A stretch of DNA of 64,000 nucleotides from Cryptomeria japonica. Its lineage: Eukaryota; Streptophyta; Pinopsida; Cupressales; Cupressaceae. The translations under genes were made by a program, and so were the position numbers. This document shows, piece after piece, positions 9,391-21,396 of the stretch (position 1 is the stretch's first letter; every line of letters begins with the position of its first letter). The notes beneath the pieces were generated by a model that was not told the DNA's origin, did not search any database, and was given only the letters and a program-made list of their open reading frames with translations. Location of the stretch: NCBI RefSeq assembly GCF_030272615.1, contig NC_081410.1:127147140-127211139 (forward strand), written 5' to 3'.

Positions 9391-11479
9391 AGTAGTAAAG
9401 ACCATAATCATTTAAATTGTCTCTTTCAATGTGATCCTTTAATGACAAAAACTCCCCAAAAACTTGAAAGGACAAACATTTTGATTTCATTCATTTTTAT
9501 AGGACTTGTTTATTCTAAGAGGGAAGATTCTCTCTCAACTTCCATCTACTTTATAATTATCCACCACATATTCCATTCATACAAAGATTATCATGAATAT
9601 AGTAGAACAATGTGAACCTTTGTTCTTTTATTATATTATGCAATTTATATTGACTAGAAGTTTTTAGTTTTTATTTCATTGGATATAGTTAGTGAGTGAT
9701 ATTATATTCAACTTTATATTTGATTATTAGTAATAATATTTTATTATTGAATAATGTTGATTTAATAATTAGAAATATGTTTAAAAATATATATATTTTT
9801 TATAAGATTATGTGTTCATTTTAGTTTTTTTTTTCAGTGGATGAAAATTAATAATATTAAATATTTATTACTTTTTATGAAATTGTAGAATCAATTTCTT
9901 TTTATTTACATTTTATTTAAAAATTTAATGATCTTAAAATCATTTTTAAAGAACCCTTTCTTATTAAAGAGAAGTTATATTAACCTAAGTAATAATACGT
10001 AAGTTCTTTTTTTTTTTTGATAGGCAAGAGGTCGAAGCCAAAAATATTTATTAATCATTATTAAAGTTTACATCACTCCACTCGTACGGGCGCCGGTAGG
10101 AAAGAGTGGAGGCGAGAAAACCTTCGGCCTTGCCCGAGACCATAGTCCAAAAAATTTCTACAGCTATTACATATATGAACAAAATTTGAAAATTACAATA
10201 GCATCCCAGGCTGAGGGTGATCAAGTGGGAAGATAATTTCTTTCCCTTACAAGCCCATATTAACATATTACAATTATCACTTGTTCTCCTTGTGCCATGT
10301 CTTTGAGTTTGAGCATTGATTACATGTTGTTTATAGCCTTTTTAGCATAGTTGTCTTCTTTTCTTTTGTTAAAGATGGCCTTGCTCCTCCTGCATGGTTA
10401 GTTTTCAAATCACTTTCCAAGATTGTTAGTAACATTTTCTATTTTAGATAATATATTTTATCTTCCATAGTAGGATTATTCCTCAGCCATTTATCTGATT
10501 GGAACTACCATTCCAAGACTTAATAAGAGAAATGTAAATAGAAAATTATAAACAGAGTGTTTTGATTTCCTTCTTTGATGTTTCTAAATTCTTAACCTCA
10601 TTTATCTATAATTATAAAGTAGTAGATATGGCATAATCATAAACAGAGTTTTAGATAATTCCCTTTTTGAACCATGGTCATCCAAAGTTATGAATCACCT
10701 GTTTACATCCTTTTGCTATTGTATCAGGATGCTATCCCTGGTAATGGATGATATCCAGGATACAATAACAAAAGGGGATAAAGGGGATTCTATCATGCCT
10801 GAATCCGTGTCCAGCTAACTCATATAGCCATGTAAAATTTATACTGAGATGGTAATAGAAGTGGGTGAGTTTCATGGCAGAATTTATCCTAAATTCTCAC
10901 CTAGAGTATTTTGCATGCAAGCCACATATTATCCACAGTCTATAGAATGTCAGATAATCATTCATTTATAGATAGCCCAACAACAAGTATAAAATGAGTA
11001 TGTTTTAACAACTGGTAGGACTACTAGATGTTACAATTGTCAAATGTGAATATATACCTATATATGAGTATATCCTATTGCCTATAATCATATATAGGAG
11101 TATATATTCATATTTATGAATATCAAAACAGAGTATGAATATATCGGCCAATTCTCAACATATGTAGAAATATATAAACAGGAACAATCAATAGTAACTA
11201 AAATGACAAGTCCAAGATGCTCTTATGAAGTTTATATAAGTAAAACCATAAAATTAACAGTTAATGCATACTATTTAATTTCTTCTAAACCAGTCATGTT
11301 TATCCTTAAGATATGGCAAGTAATTATCTCTTTTGAAGTCTGTATTTGATCAAAAGCTAACATTGTTCTTCTTAATATAGTATTAAGCTAGAGTACCAAT
11401 CTATGCTGAATATATGGTGACAAGGAAGGAACAAAATTGTCACATCATCTAACCAGGAATGAAAGCCTTCTTATTCTGA
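9391..11479. other. Unassigned AT-rich stretch
   Basis: No reading frame, RNA gene or repeat boundary that I can support, apart from the LINE-like tail at ~10008-10280 described separately. Short ORFs are AT-driven. Confidence 0.5.
10008..10280 (-). mobile_element. Probable 5'-truncated LINE tail
   Basis: On the minus strand this block ends ...CGACCTCTTGCCTATCA followed by a run of ten or more A residues, the layout of a polyadenylated LINE 3' end. It is more GC-rich than its surroundings (CGTACGGGCGCCGGTAGG). No target duplication was identified, and the upstream limit is a guess from the change in composition. Confidence 0.4.
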
Positions 11480-11617
11480 GCTTGAAGAAGGGGTCACCGC
11501 TTCTCCCTCATCCAGTTCCAAGCCTTCTTCCTTTAGGAAGTCCTTGAACCAAGTGGTCTTTGGTGGTTTTCTCACATGAAATAAGTGCAGTAGGAAATTA
11601 ACATTCCTATTTACAGT
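11480..11617 (-). pseudogene. 3' part of an unrecognised reading frame split by the chromovirus
   Basis: Minus-strand codons run open for about 45 codons and end at a TAA near 11480, after a Ser-rich acidic tail (EAVTPSSSSE). Removing the chromovirus and one target copy would join this frame directly to the one at 19739-20330. I do not recognise the product. See the partner entry for the larger part. Confidence 0.5.
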
Positions 11618-11622
11618 AGCAT
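11618..11622. repeat. Target site duplication AGCAT (left)
   Basis: Five bases AGCAT directly before the left LTR match AGCAT at 19734-19738 directly after the right LTR. Five-base duplications are normal for Ty3/gypsy integrase. Confidence 0.9.
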
Positions 11623-11952
11623 TGTCACAACCCTCCTTTATCACCTTTTTGATTTAAATACAACTCTATTATAATTCCTTGGATAAATTATTGAATGAAT
11701 ATTGTAAGGGAATAAAAATAATAAACCACACACACATGGAAAATACATATATATTTTTAATTTGTTATTTAATTTCCCTCACCCAAATTAAGGCACATGT
11801 TGTAGGAGGAATAAGAAGCTTCTAGAGGCTTCTCCACCACCTTGCATGTAACTCCTCCCACTAAGCCTAATCAATTTGCATGGAGGCCAAATTGGGAGAG
11901 AATCCCTTTTTTCAATTAAAAAAATTAGGTAGTGGGAATTTGAAATTTCTTT

Positions 11953-11959
11953 TATAAAA
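11953..11959 (+). promoter_or_regulatory. Probable LTR TATA box
   Basis: TATAAAA, preceded by CTTT and followed by TAGGTACAAG. The same seven bases are kept in the right LTR at 18444-18450. Transcription would start about 25-35 bases downstream. It is assigned by sequence only. Confidence 0.5.
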
Positions 11960-12209
11960 TAGGTACAAGTTTCAAAATGAGTGTTGGCTATTCCATAAGA
12001 AATTCTGCAAGTTAATTTCTCCTTTGTAGTCCATTTTCATTGGCAGCCAAGATTTTGTTGGGAGGATTTCTCTTCAATTTGGAGGATCAAGGAAGACTCT
12101 ACACCATTTTGCAAGCACCCAGGTTCCTTCAAGCTTAGTTTTGTGCATCTTATTCTTGTTGTAGATTAGATTAGATTAAATTATTTTATGAAAATGAAAT
12201 TCATTTGTG

Positions 12210-12605
12210 CTTTGATAAGAAATTAGTTTTCAGATTTTGATAAGAATTAGATTAAAATGTTTGATAAAAAGTAGATTAAATTGTTTGATTCATTGTTTAA
12301 ATTCTTGATAAGAAATTAGTTTCAGATTTTGTAGAGAATGAAATTCATTGTTGATAAGAAATTAGTTTCAGATTTTGTAGAGAATGAAATTCATTGTTGA
12401 TAAGAAATTAGTTTCAGATTTTGTAGAGAATGAGATTCATTGTTTAAATTCTTGATAAGAAATTAGTTTTAGATTTTGTACAGAATGAAATTCATTGTTG
12501 ATAAGAAATTAGTTTCAGATTTTGTAGAGAATGGGATTCATTATTTAAATTCTTGATAGGAAATTAGTTTCAGATTTTGTGGAGAATGAGATTCATTGTT
12601 TAAAA
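12210..12605 (+). repeat. ~45-bp tandem repeats in chromovirus LTR
   Basis: The phrase GATAAGAAATTAGTTTCAGA recurs seven times (one copy as GATAGG), followed each time by TTTTG and variants of TAGAGAATGAAATTCATTGTT. Spacing is about 45 bases, or about 57 where TTTAAATTC is added. The same array is at ~18700-19095 in the right LTR. Confidence 0.85.
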
Positions 12606-12807
12606 TCAGTTTACATCAAACCTTAGATTAGAAAATAGAACTACATACTTTACGCCTTGATCCCATGCCGAAGCGGGTATGTAGGCAGTCTTGGGACGGA
12701 GTTGTCCCTCGTACTCAGGCATTCGTGGGTGGGGTCTAGGCTTGGTTGAGTAAGAATCCTAATTGAAAGATAAGATAATCAAACTTAATTCAATGCATAC
12801 TCGGAAG

Positions 12808-13152
12808 GAATCCCGTATGGATTCGCTTGACTTCCCGAGGCTTTAAGCCAAATTCCGAGGCGGAATTCAAGCTTGTATTATTTTTTTTATTACTCCTAAG
12901 GACGGCGACCTTGGTGCATTCTTGTTAGAAGAATGTAGTACTTAGTGAGTGGCTCAGGACCCGAATGGTCCCGATGAGTCTAAGTCTCTGGCCAGAGCAT
13001 CTCCTATCCCGTTTGGATAGATGCCTACCCCGTATGGGTAGATGCCTATCCCGTATTGCATAGATGGAAATTTACGTCCCGTATGGACAATTGCCTAACC
13101 CGTATGGTTAGAAGCTCATCCCGAATGGATGAATGCCTAATCCTAATTGGAT
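12808..13152 (+). repeat. Array of nine hairpins with 5-base loops in left LTR
   Basis: Short inverted repeats occur at 12808, 12957, 13004, 13025, 13046, 13076, 13095, 13116 and 13140. Most have the loop CGTAT, CGAAT or CGTTT. Stems differ but still pair: GAATCC/GGATTC, GGACC/GGTCC, CTATCC/GGATAG, CTACCC/GGGTAG, GTCC/GGAC, CTAACC/GGTTAG, TCATCC/GGATGA, ATCC/GGAT. The unit at 13046 has one broken pair here that is intact in the right LTR, where its loop is six bases. Right LTR copy: about 19299-19643. Confidence 0.85.
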
Positions 13153-13246
13153 GGATGCCCAGAGTATGCAATTGAATAAAACATAATGAAAAAAATATAT
13201 ATATACTCAATTTTTGTTGGATCAAATTTTGGTGGGTTATTACATG

Positions 13247-13258
13247 TGGTATCAAAGC
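13247..13258 (+). other. Chromovirus primer binding site
   Basis: TGGTATCAAAGC begins two bases after the LTR end. It differs at one base from the usual tRNA-Met-type site TGGTATCAGAGC. Confidence 0.75.
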
Positions 13259-13390
13259 AAAGGTTCAAATCTAGGCCTTGTGCTCACTTCAATTTATTCA
13301 ACTAAGGGAATGTTTTACAATAATAGAAATTAAATTTTATTCTATAAAAAAAAACTAACTACATAATTTAACTTTCAGGTAAAACCTAGA

Positions 13391-16300
13391 ATGGCAAGAG
13401 GAAGAGGAAGAGGAAGAGGAAGAGGAAGAGGAAGGGGTAATGGAAGACGTACTAGGAGTCAAAGGGAGGAAAGCCATGAGGAAAACCATGAAGAAAACCA
13501 TGAAGGAAACCATGAGGAAGATCATGAAGAGGATCGACACAACCCAGGGAATAATGGAGATGGGGTCCAAGCTATAATCGACCTTCTAACCGAACAAAGA
13601 GATAAAATCAACTTCTTGGAACAATCACTGCAGGACCTTAGGGAAAGGCAGAATGGCTATGAGAATAGAAGTGGTACCGAGAACGGAAACCCTGGTAGCA
13701 ATCAAGGAAATGTGATGGGTAATGGGAAGGAAAATAACATATTGGAACTCTCCAAGGATTTGAAGAAAATCACCCCTCCTAAGTTCGATGGGAGGCAGAT
13801 TGGTGAATGGGCTGAGAATTGGCTAAATGAAATGGAAAAATATTTTGAGCTAAGAGATTTTAGCGAAACAACCAAGGCTTTATGGGGCTCCTATCAACTC
13901 ACAGGGGAGGCGGCTAGTTGGTGGACCAACACCAAGGAACAAAATGGGTATAACAGGGATACGATCACATGGGATCAATTTGTTCACCATTTTCGAGATA
14001 GGTGGCTCCCTCAATTGTTCTTTGATGAGAAAGTGACAGAATTCCATAATCTACGTCAAGGGTCCCTATCCGTTCAACAATATTGGGATAAGTTTGCCAA
14101 GTTGCTTAAATATGTGCCTATGTACCAAAGGGATGAAGAAGGCCAAGCAAGGAAATTCATTTTGGGGCTGAATACCAACATAGGGGCAGAGGTTGATATG
14201 CATGGACCCAGAAATATGAATGAAGTACTTGAAAAGTCCCTAAGGCAAGAGAGGAAGATTCAAACACTAGCAGGACGGAACTATAATGGGAACCACTCAT
14301 TTAAAAGGAAGCAAGAATTCAATGGAAACACTAATTTCAACAAGGGTCAAAGGAATAACTCTTCCGAAAGGAGACCACCGCCTAACCAATATCAGAGGAA
14401 TGGAAATGATGATAACAGGGGCAATAATAACAGGGGCAATAACAACAGGGGCAATAATAACAGGGGCAATGATAACAGGGGCAACTATAACAAAAATGAC
14501 CAGCAGAATAGGATAACTTATCCACCCAGGGGAAATGAAACAAGGAATGATCCCCCTAGAAATCAAGGTAGGAGAGGTCCTCCAAGCGGATGCTTTATGT
14601 GCGGGGAAAATCATTTTGCTAGAGATTGCCCCAGGATGCAAGGACAAATTAGAGCCAATCAACCCCAACAAGGGCCCCAACAGAGGATTCATGCAGCAGT
14701 TAGGAACCAAAGAAGAAGATACCAGAATGTTCCCGTGGAAACTACAGGTACACTATTTGAACAATCAATATCAATTCTAATTGACACTGGATCATCTGAA
14801 TGTTTCATCTCACCTGAATTAGTGAACAAATATGCATTAAAAGTTAATCAAATGGAGTCATCATGGACAGTTCAATATGGGGATAAGGCAACTAGAGAAG
14901 TAACTAAGTGTTTACCAAGGGCAAGGGTACAATTCCCTGAGTTCGAAACAAGGGTAGATCTCTATGTGGCACCCTTAGGATTATATGATGTGATTATGGG
15001 AATGAGTTGGTTAGCAGACCATCAAGCTAATGTGGATTGTTATAGCAAGGTTGTTGAATGTTTGGATGATGGGGGGAAAAGGGTCAAAATCCAAGGAAAG
15101 TTTAAACCCATTAATATAGAAACTATCTCAGCAATGCAATTAAAGAAGGAAAGGAGAAGAGGAGGACAAATATTTATGGTTGAAATTGATGAAGGAAAGG
15201 AGGAAAATACCCCAACATTTGGAAATACCCCTTTCTTAAAGGAGTTTAAGGATGTTTTTCCAGAAGAACTACCCGGTTTACCCCCTAAGAGAAAGTTTGA
15301 CTTTTCTATCGAAGTACTCCCAGGAGCTGAACCAGTATCAAAGGCACCTTACCGGATGAACACAACCAAATTACAAGAGCTCAAAATGCAATTAGAGGAA
15401 CTCTTAGCTAAGGGATTAATAAGACCAAGTGTATCACCATGGGGAGCGCCAGTTTTATTTGTTAAGAAGAAGGATGGAACCTTAAGGCTATGCATCGACT
15501 ATAGGATGTTGAACAAAGTCACCATAAAGAATAGGTATCCCTTACCTCGCATAGAGGACCTTTTTGACCAAATGAAAGGAGCGGCAGTTTTCTCAAAGAT
15601 AGATCTTCGGTCAGGGTATCATCAACTCAAAATTAAGGAAGAAGACATTCCGAAGACAGCTTTTAGGATGAGATATGGACATTATGAATTCACAGTAGTT
15701 CCTTTTGGAGTAACTAATGCCCCAGCTGCATTCATGAACTTGATGAATAGTGTATTCCATGACTACTTGGATAAGTTTGTTTTGGTATTTTTGGATGACA
15801 TATTGATTTATTCTAGAAATGAAGAGGAACATTTAGCGCACCTACAAATTGTTTTGCAAAGATTGAGAGAACATAAGTTATATGGAAAATTGTCCAAATG
15901 TGCCTTCTTCGAGGAAAAGATTCACTATCTTGGGCATATAATATCAAAGGAAGGAATAGCAGTCGACCTAGATAAAATAAAGGCAATAGTAGAATGGCCA
16001 ATCCCTAAGAATGTTTCAGAGGTAAGAAGCTTTATGGGGCTAGCAGGTTACTATAGGAGGTTTGTGGAAGGATTCTCTAAGATAGAAAACCCCATCACCT
16101 CGTTGCAAAGGAAGGGTAAAAGGTTTGTATGGACCGAGCAAAGTGATAAGGCATTTCAAATCTTGAAGGGAAAACTAACTTCAGCACCCATTCTAAAGGT
16201 ACCAGACCCAAATGGACACTTCACAGTTATAACAGATGCTTCTATTGAAGGGTTAGGAGGAGTACTTGTCCAAGATGAAGGGGTAGTGGCTTACGAATCT

Positions 16301-18040
16301 AGGAAGCTAAAGACTCATGAAGTCAATTATGCACCCCACGACTTAGAGTTGGTAGCAATTGTGCATGCCCTGCAAAAGTGGAGACACTTCTTACTAGGGA
16401 AGCCCTTTGAGCTTAAGTCGGACAACCAAGGACTAAAATACATCTTTACTCAGCCTCACTTAAATGCCAGACAAAGAAGGTGGTTAGAGTTTCTAAGTGA
16501 ATATGACTTTGAGATTGAATATATTAAGGGAAAAGAAAATAGGGTGGCAGATGCCTTAAGTAGGAGGAGGCACTTGATGACTATAGCAACCTTCAAAACC
16601 TCTTTCAAAAGGCAAGTAATGGATGAACAAGGACATGACCCATGGTATGAGCAAGTCAGATTAACTATAAGACACAACCCGACCGATCCTAAGGTCGAAG
16701 GGTATACATTAGATGAAGATGGGTTGCTCAGATACAATAATAGAATCTATATTCCTAATTCAGGGAATTTAAGGGAAGTAGTCTTATCGGAGGCTCACGA
16801 TGCCCCTTATTCAGGCCACCCAGGAGTTAACAAACTTTATGCAGATCTAAAGAAGCTATACTTTTGGCAAGGGTTGAAAAGCGATATTGTCAAGTATGTA
16901 GCTAAATGTTTCGAGTGTCAAAGAGTAAAGGCAGAACATAGACACCCAGCTGGATTGTTACAATTGCACGATGTACCTCAACACAAGTGGCAAGTTATTA
17001 GCATGGATTTTGTACAAGGGTTACCCATGTCACCTTCTAGGCATGATGCAATAATGGTGGTAATTGACAAACTCACTAAGGTGGCACACTTTATACCAGG
17101 AAATCTGACGGATGATGCACCCACCTTGGCTAGACGCTTCGTTAAGGAGATAGTTAGGTTGCATGGAATACCAGAGAAAATCATATCAGACAAAGATGCA
17201 AGATTCACTTCCAGGTTTTGGACCACTCTTCAATCAGCTCTAGGAACTCAACTAAATTTTAGCACCGCATACCATCCGGAAACCGACGGTCAGACAGAAA
17301 GGACAAATCAGATTATGGAAGACCTGCTTCGCATGTACTGCATGGATCAACAGAGAAAATGGGAAGAGTACCTACCTTTGGTAGAGTTTGCCTACAATAA
17401 TACATATCAAACATCTTTGGGAATGGCACCTTTCGAAGCTTTGTATGGTAGACCATGTCGAACACCTCTGAGTTGGGATAGTCTTGAATATAGAGTGATT
17501 ATTGGGCCAGATATGTTGAAAGAAATGGAAAGAAAAACTAAGGAAATTAGGCAAAGGTTGAAGGAAGCCTCGGATAGGCAGAAAAGTTATGCAGATAAAA
17601 ACAGAACACCAAGGGAGTTTGAGGTAGGAGAGAAAGTCTTCCTAAGGGTTAGGCCACACAAGAGTTCCATAAGATTTGGGAAAAAGACTAAGCTTGCGCC
17701 TCGTTATGTCGGACCCTTTGAAATATTGGGAAGAATTAATCCAGTTGCTTATCGGTTGGCCTTACCTCCCCAATTGAGCCGAATCCATGATGTCTTCCAT
17801 GTATCTCTTCTTAAGAAGTATGTACCTGATGAGAAACACATTTTGAATTGGGATGCTTTGCAGGTCCAAGAAATGGGGGGAATAATGATAGAGCCATTCA
17901 AAATCTTGGAGAGGTGCCAGTGCCAGTTGCGCAACAGAGAGGTTGATCAGTGCAAAGTGCAATGGGACCAGTATGACGAAAAGAATGCCATGTGGGAGGA
18001 TACTAAGGAGATGCAGCAGCTGTTTCCTTTTTTGTTTTGA
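13391..18040 (+). CDS. Chromovirus Gag-Pol polyprotein, intact (1,549 aa)
   Basis: One frame encodes all parts. Residues 1-60: Arg/Gly repeats then Glu/His repeats. ~120-290: gag capsid domain (ITPPKFDG). ~325-385: Asn/Arg/Gly repeats with RGNNN units. ~401: CCHC knuckle [13 protein letters not shown]. ~462: protease LIDTGSS. ~640-830: RT with CIDYRMLN and catalytic FLDD at 800-803. ~940-1060: RNase H (TDAS). ~1136-1176: integrase HHCC. ~1205, ~1265 and ~1303: integrase D, D, E. ~1501-1547: chromodomain-like end ([23 protein letters not shown]). The encoded enzymes copy the RNA to DNA and integrate it; chromodomains are thought to steer integration to certain chromatin. The ATG at 13391 was chosen because it opens the frame and lies ~130 bases past the PBS. 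No stop, frameshift or missing catalytic residue was seen. Confidence 0.95.
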   Translation: MARGRGRGRGRGRGRGNGRRTRSQREESHEENHEENHEGNHEEDHEEDRHNPGNNGDGVQAIIDLLTEQRDKINFLEQSLQDLRERQNGYENRSGTENGNPGSNQGNVMGNGKENNILELSKDLKKITPPKFDGRQIGEWAENWLNEMEKYFELRDFSETTKALWGSYQLTGEAASWWTNTKEQNGYNRDTITWDQFVHHFRDRWLPQLFFDEKVTEFHNLRQGSLSVQQYWDKFAKLLKYVPMYQRDEEGQARKFILGLNTNIGAEVDMHGPRNMNEVLEKSLRQERKIQTLAGRNYNGNHSFKRKQEFNGNTNFNKGQRNNSSERRPPPNQYQRNGNDDNRGNNNRGNNNRGNNNRGNDNRGNYNKNDQQNRITYPPRGNETRNDPPRNQGRRGPPSGCFMCGENHFARDCPRMQGQIRANQPQQGPQQRIHAAVRNQRRRYQNVPVETTGTLFEQSISILIDTGSSECFISPELVNKYALKVNQMESSWTVQYGDKATREVTKCLPRARVQFPEFETRVDLYVAPLGLYDVIMGMSWLADHQANVDCYSKVVECLDDGGKRVKIQGKFKPINIETISAMQLKKERRRGGQIFMVEIDEGKEENTPTFGNTPFLKEFKDVFPEELPGLPPKRKFDFSIEVLPGAEPVSKAPYRMNTTKLQELKMQLEELLAKGLIRPSVSPWGAPVLFVKKKDGTLRLCIDYRMLNKVTIKNRYPLPRIEDLFDQMKGAAVFSKIDLRSGYHQLKIKEEDIPKTAFRMRYGHYEFTVVPFGVTNAPAAFMNLMNSVFHDYLDKFVLVFLDDILIYSRNEEEHLAHLQIVLQRLREHKLYGKLSKCAFFEEKIHYLGHIISKEGIAVDLDKIKAIVEWPIPKNVSEVRSFMGLAGYYRRFVEGFSKIENPITSLQRKGKRFVWTEQSDKAFQILKGKLTSAPILKVPDPNGHFTVITDASIEGLGGVLVQDEGVVAYESRKLKTHEVNYAPHDLELVAIVHALQKWRHFLLGKPFELKSDNQGLKYIFTQPHLNARQRRWLEFLSEYDFEIEYIKGKENRVADALSRRRHLMTIATFKTSFKRQVMDEQGHDPWYEQVRLTIRHNPTDPKVEGYTLDEDGLLRYNNRIYIPNSGNLREVVLSEAHDAPYSGHPGVNKLYADLKKLYFWQGLKSDIVKYVAKCFECQRVKAEHRHPAGLLQLHDVPQHKWQVISMDFVQGLPMSPSRHDAIMVVIDKLTKVAHFIPGNLTDDAPTLARRFVKEIVRLHGIPEKIISDKDARFTSRFWTTLQSALGTQLNFSTAYHPETDGQTERTNQIMEDLLRMYCMDQQRKWEEYLPLVEFAYNNTYQTSLGMAPFEALYGRPCRTPLSWDSLEYRVIIGPDMLKEMERKTKEIRQRLKEASDRQKSYADKNRTPREFEVGEKVFLRVRPHKSSIRFGKKTKLAPRYVGPFEILGRINPVAYRLALPPQLSRIHDVFHVSLLKKYVPDEKHILNWDALQVQEMGGIMIEPFKILERCQCQLRNREVDQCKVQWDQYDEKNAMWEDTKEMQQLFPFLF

Positions 18041-18100
18041 ACATGAACTATAAACTCTTTTGAATGCATTTAATAAGTGCATCGGGACGATGCACAGATT

Positions 18101-18113
18101 AAGGGGGGGAGGA
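18101..18113 (+). other. Chromovirus polypurine tract
   Basis: AAGGGGGGGAGGA immediately precedes the right LTR and would prime plus-strand synthesis. Confidence 0.85.
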
Positions 18114-19733
18114 TGTCACAACCCTCCTTTATCACCTTTTTGATTTAAATACAACTCTATTATAATTCCTTGGATAAATTATTGAATGAATATTGTAAGG
18201 GAATAAAAATAATAAACCACACACACATGGAAAATACATATATATTTTTAATTTGTTATTTAATTTCCCTCACCCAAATTAAGGCACATGTTGTAGGAGG
18301 AATAAGAAGCTTCTAGAAGCTTCTCCACCACCTTGCATGTAACTCCTCCCACTAAGCCTAATCAATTTGCATGGAGGCCAAATTGGGAGAGAATCTCTTT
18401 TTTCAATTAAAAAAATTAGGTAGTGGGAATTTGAAATTTCTTTTATAAAATAGGTACAAGTTTCAAAATGAGTGTTGGCTATTCCATAAGAAATTCTGCA
18501 AGTTAATTTCTCCTTTGTAGTCCATTTTCATTGGCAGCCAAGATTTTGTTGGGAGGATTTCTCTTCAATTTGGAGGATCAAGGAAGACTCTACACCATTT
18601 TGCAAGCACCCAGGTTCCTTCAAGCTTAGTTTTGTGCATCTTATTCTTGTTGTAGATTAGATTAGATTAAATTATTTTATGAAAATGAAATTCATTTGTG
18701 TTTTGATAAGAAATTAGTTTTCAGATTTTGATAAGAATTAGATTAAAATGTTTGATAAAAAGTAGATTAAATTGTTTGATTCATTGTTTAAATTCTTGAT
18801 AAGAAATTAGTTTCAGATTTTGTAGAGAATAAAATTCATTGTTGATAAGAAATTAGTTTCAGATTTTGTAGAGAATGAAATTCATTGTTGATAAGAAATT
18901 AGTTTCAGATTTTGTAGAGAATGAGATTCATTGTTTAAATTCTTGATAAGAAATTAGTTTCAGATTTTGTACAGAATGAAATTCATTGTTGATAAGAAAT
19001 TAGTTTCAGATTTTGTAGAGAATGGGATTCATTATTTAAATTCTTGATAGGAAATTAGTTTCAGATTTTGTGGAGAATGAGATTCATTGTTTAAAATCAG
19101 TTTACATCAAACCTTAGATTAGAAAATAGAACTACATACTTTACGCCTTGATCCCATGCCGAAGCGGGTATGTAGGTAGTCTTGGGACGGAGTTGTCCCT
19201 CGTACTCAGGCGTTCGTGGGTGGGGTCTAGGCTTGGTTGAGTAAGAATCCTAATTGAAAGATAAGATAATCAAACTTAATTCAATGCATACTCGGAAGGA
19301 ATCCCGTATGGATTCGCTTGACTTCCCGAGGCTTTAAGCCAAATTCCGAGGCGGAATTCAAGCTTGTATTATTTTTTTTATTACTCCTAAGGACGGCGAT
19401 CTCGGTGCATTCTTGTTAGAAGAATGTAGTACTTAGTGAGTGGCTCAGGACCCGAATGGTCCCGATGAGTCTAAGTCTCTGGCCAGAGCATCTCCTATCT
19501 CGTTTGGATAGATGCCTACCCCGTATGGGTAGATGCCTATCCCGTATTGGATAGATGGAAATTTACGTCCCTTATGGACAATTGCCTAACCTGTATGGTT
19601 AGAAGCTCATCCCGAATGGATGAATGCCTAATCCTAATTGGATGGATGCCCAGAGTATGCAATTGAATAAAACATAATGAAAAAAAAAAATATACTCAAT
19701 TTTTGTTGGATCAAATTTTGGTGGGTTATTACA
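18114..19733 (+). repeat. Chromovirus right LTR
   Basis: Near-identical to the left LTR with the same TG...CA ends. In the hairpin array its differences fall mainly in loops or leave a wobble pair (CTATCT/GGATAG). The 13046 unit, mispaired in the left LTR, is paired here. Confidence 0.95.
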
Positions 19734-19738
19734 AGCAT
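19734..19738. repeat. Target site duplication AGCAT (right)
   Basis: Matches the five bases before the left LTR. Confidence 0.9.
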
Positions 19739-20330
19739 TCCTCTCCTTGGTAAAAGCTACCTCATCCATAGTGATAATAGGGTATCTAGGCATCGGCCTG
19801 TTGTTTCTTATGAAAACATCATAGTCTCTTGGCCTTGGTATGGTCCAGTCATTGTCAATATTAACAAGAACCCTCTCAAAATCACCCAAGATCAAGGCTA
19901 TGAAGACCTCCTTGCAGAGAGTGCCTGTGTCATCTCTTTTCTTGGTGGAGATCACCGTAGTAGCCAAGAACATGGCCGCCACATTAGATTTTTCCCTAGT
20001 TCAGTCAGTATTTGTGAGATAATCTGGGCCGAGGATATTTTCTACAACATCTAGTACTAGGGTATGAGGAAAGCGAATAATGCTTTTGAGGCGATCCCTA
20101 GTGATAACCCCATCCAAGGCCATCTGCCTCTTTGAGCTGCTCAGTTTGATCAGGGTATCCATTTATGGTTTAACTTCAGTCCAGAAGGTGTCAAAAACAT
20201 AGAGCTATACAGGCCTATAATGGTTTGAAAGATTCTTAATTTTATCATGAAGGCTTGGCTTAATAGTCGTGCTAGGTAATTATGTTAATGACTGAAATGT
20301 CACATCCTCTCATAAATCTTGCGTGCTTTT
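19739..20330 (-). pseudogene. Main part of an unrecognised reading frame split by the chromovirus
   Basis: A minus-strand frame runs from about 20330 towards the insertion and resumes in frame at 11617 once the element and one target copy are removed. Internal stops occur near 20163, 20210, 20266 and 20010, so it was already decaying. Between stops it reads like ordinary protein (MDTLIKLSSSKRQMALDG, WTIPRPRDYDVFIRNNRP). I do not recognise the family. It could be a host pseudogene or the coding region of another degenerate element, and the window shows no introns or LTRs to decide. Confidence 0.5.
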
Positions 20331-20689
20331 CGTCCTCATCAGACATTTCTATTTGATTTAGTATAATTACCAAATCTTCAAATCAAGATCAGCTTGTGGA
20401 GATATCATTCTGAGTTACCATACTTAAATTTTGGCTAATGATCTTTCGAGTTTCCGACTAAGACAGCCAACTAATGCCCTTTCATCGGTACTCTAACCTG
20501 CCATAATGGTTCGGATCTCTTTGAGATCAGATTTATAATGATGATCGGGCACTTTGATTAAGAGTTTTGATTTTCATACAATTGTATATATTTGGATTTG
20601 AGTATACCCATCATAAGGAGCTAATGCTTATCATGTTCTTGAGGAGAATAAATATTTTATCATATAATAAGTGATGGATGAATAATAAA

Positions 20690-20742
20690 CAGAGTGTATA
20701 TAAATATATGATATAGCTTATATATATATTTATATATATATG

Positions 20743-20779
<37 letters not shown>

Positions 20780-20961
20780 AGTATATATATGTGTGTGTGT
20801 GTGTGTATTATGTATATATAAATCTATAATATTTATATATAAGTATATATAGAGTGTGTATATATATCTATGTATATATATTTATATATATATATAATAT
20901 ACATTCATATATATCTAATAGACTGAGTATATATATATATATATATACACACATATATATG

Positions 20962-20994
<33 letters not shown>

Positions 20995-21060
20995 ATATAT
21001 AATACATATATTATATATATATATAGATTGTATATATATATCTGAATATATATTTATATA
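20690..21060. repeat. TA/TG microsatellite
   Basis: Long imperfect runs of TATATA with TGTGTG tracts (20790, 20960, 20985). Open frames over this block are compositional artefacts. 20331-20689 and 21061-21396 show nothing I can assign. Confidence 0.9.
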
Positions 21061-21396
21061 TATGTATCCAATATTTAATATTTAACATGTAGATTGTTCT
21101 GCATATTTTATAACGGAGTTTAATGTCAATGGATAAACTCATCCAGTCAGTATATATATGCCTATGTATATACAAATTATTATGTATATGTATATGTATT
21201 TATATGAATGACTATAAATGATCTAAACAACAAGTGTAGAAGGTTGTATTAGATATTTAATTCATATCCCCTGCCCCTAATTTTGGACTTAGGCTATCTC
21301 TATGTATATAATGGGATGAAGTGTTTAGTTAATTTGTGGATAAATCTATGTAAATGCTATTATTTTTATAGGTTTTGTGTCGTTGTAAAATATGGT

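Larger units (their letters stand above)
11623..13244 (+). repeat. Chromovirus left LTR
   Basis: Begins TGTCACAACCCTCC and ends GGTGGGTTATTACA. It contains a TATA box (11953), a tandem array of ~45-bp units (about 12210-12605) and an array of nine small hairpins (12808-13152). The last two are described separately. Confidence 0.95.
11623..19733 (+). mobile_element. Complete young Ty3/gypsy chromovirus
   Basis: 8,111 bp with two LTRs of 1,622 and 1,620 bp, PBS, one uninterrupted Gag-Pol frame, PPT and a perfect 5-bp target duplication. Aligning the LTRs by eye gives 13 substitutions (11 transitions) plus length change in one A/TA run, about 0.8% divergence, so insertion is recent relative to everything else here. 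Gene order Gag-PR-RT-RH-IN with a C-terminal chromodomain-like segment indicates a chromovirus. RT and integrase wording resembles the Tekay/Del branch, but that placement needs a tree. It may still be able to transpose. Confidence 0.95.

Noticed and set aside
14297-14710. Minus-strand ORF with repeated IIAPV units
   Set aside because: Shadow of the Asn/Arg/Gly repeats in the chromovirus Gag.
20854-21045. Tyr/Ile/Cys-rich ORF
   Set aside because: Translation of a TA/TG microsatellite.
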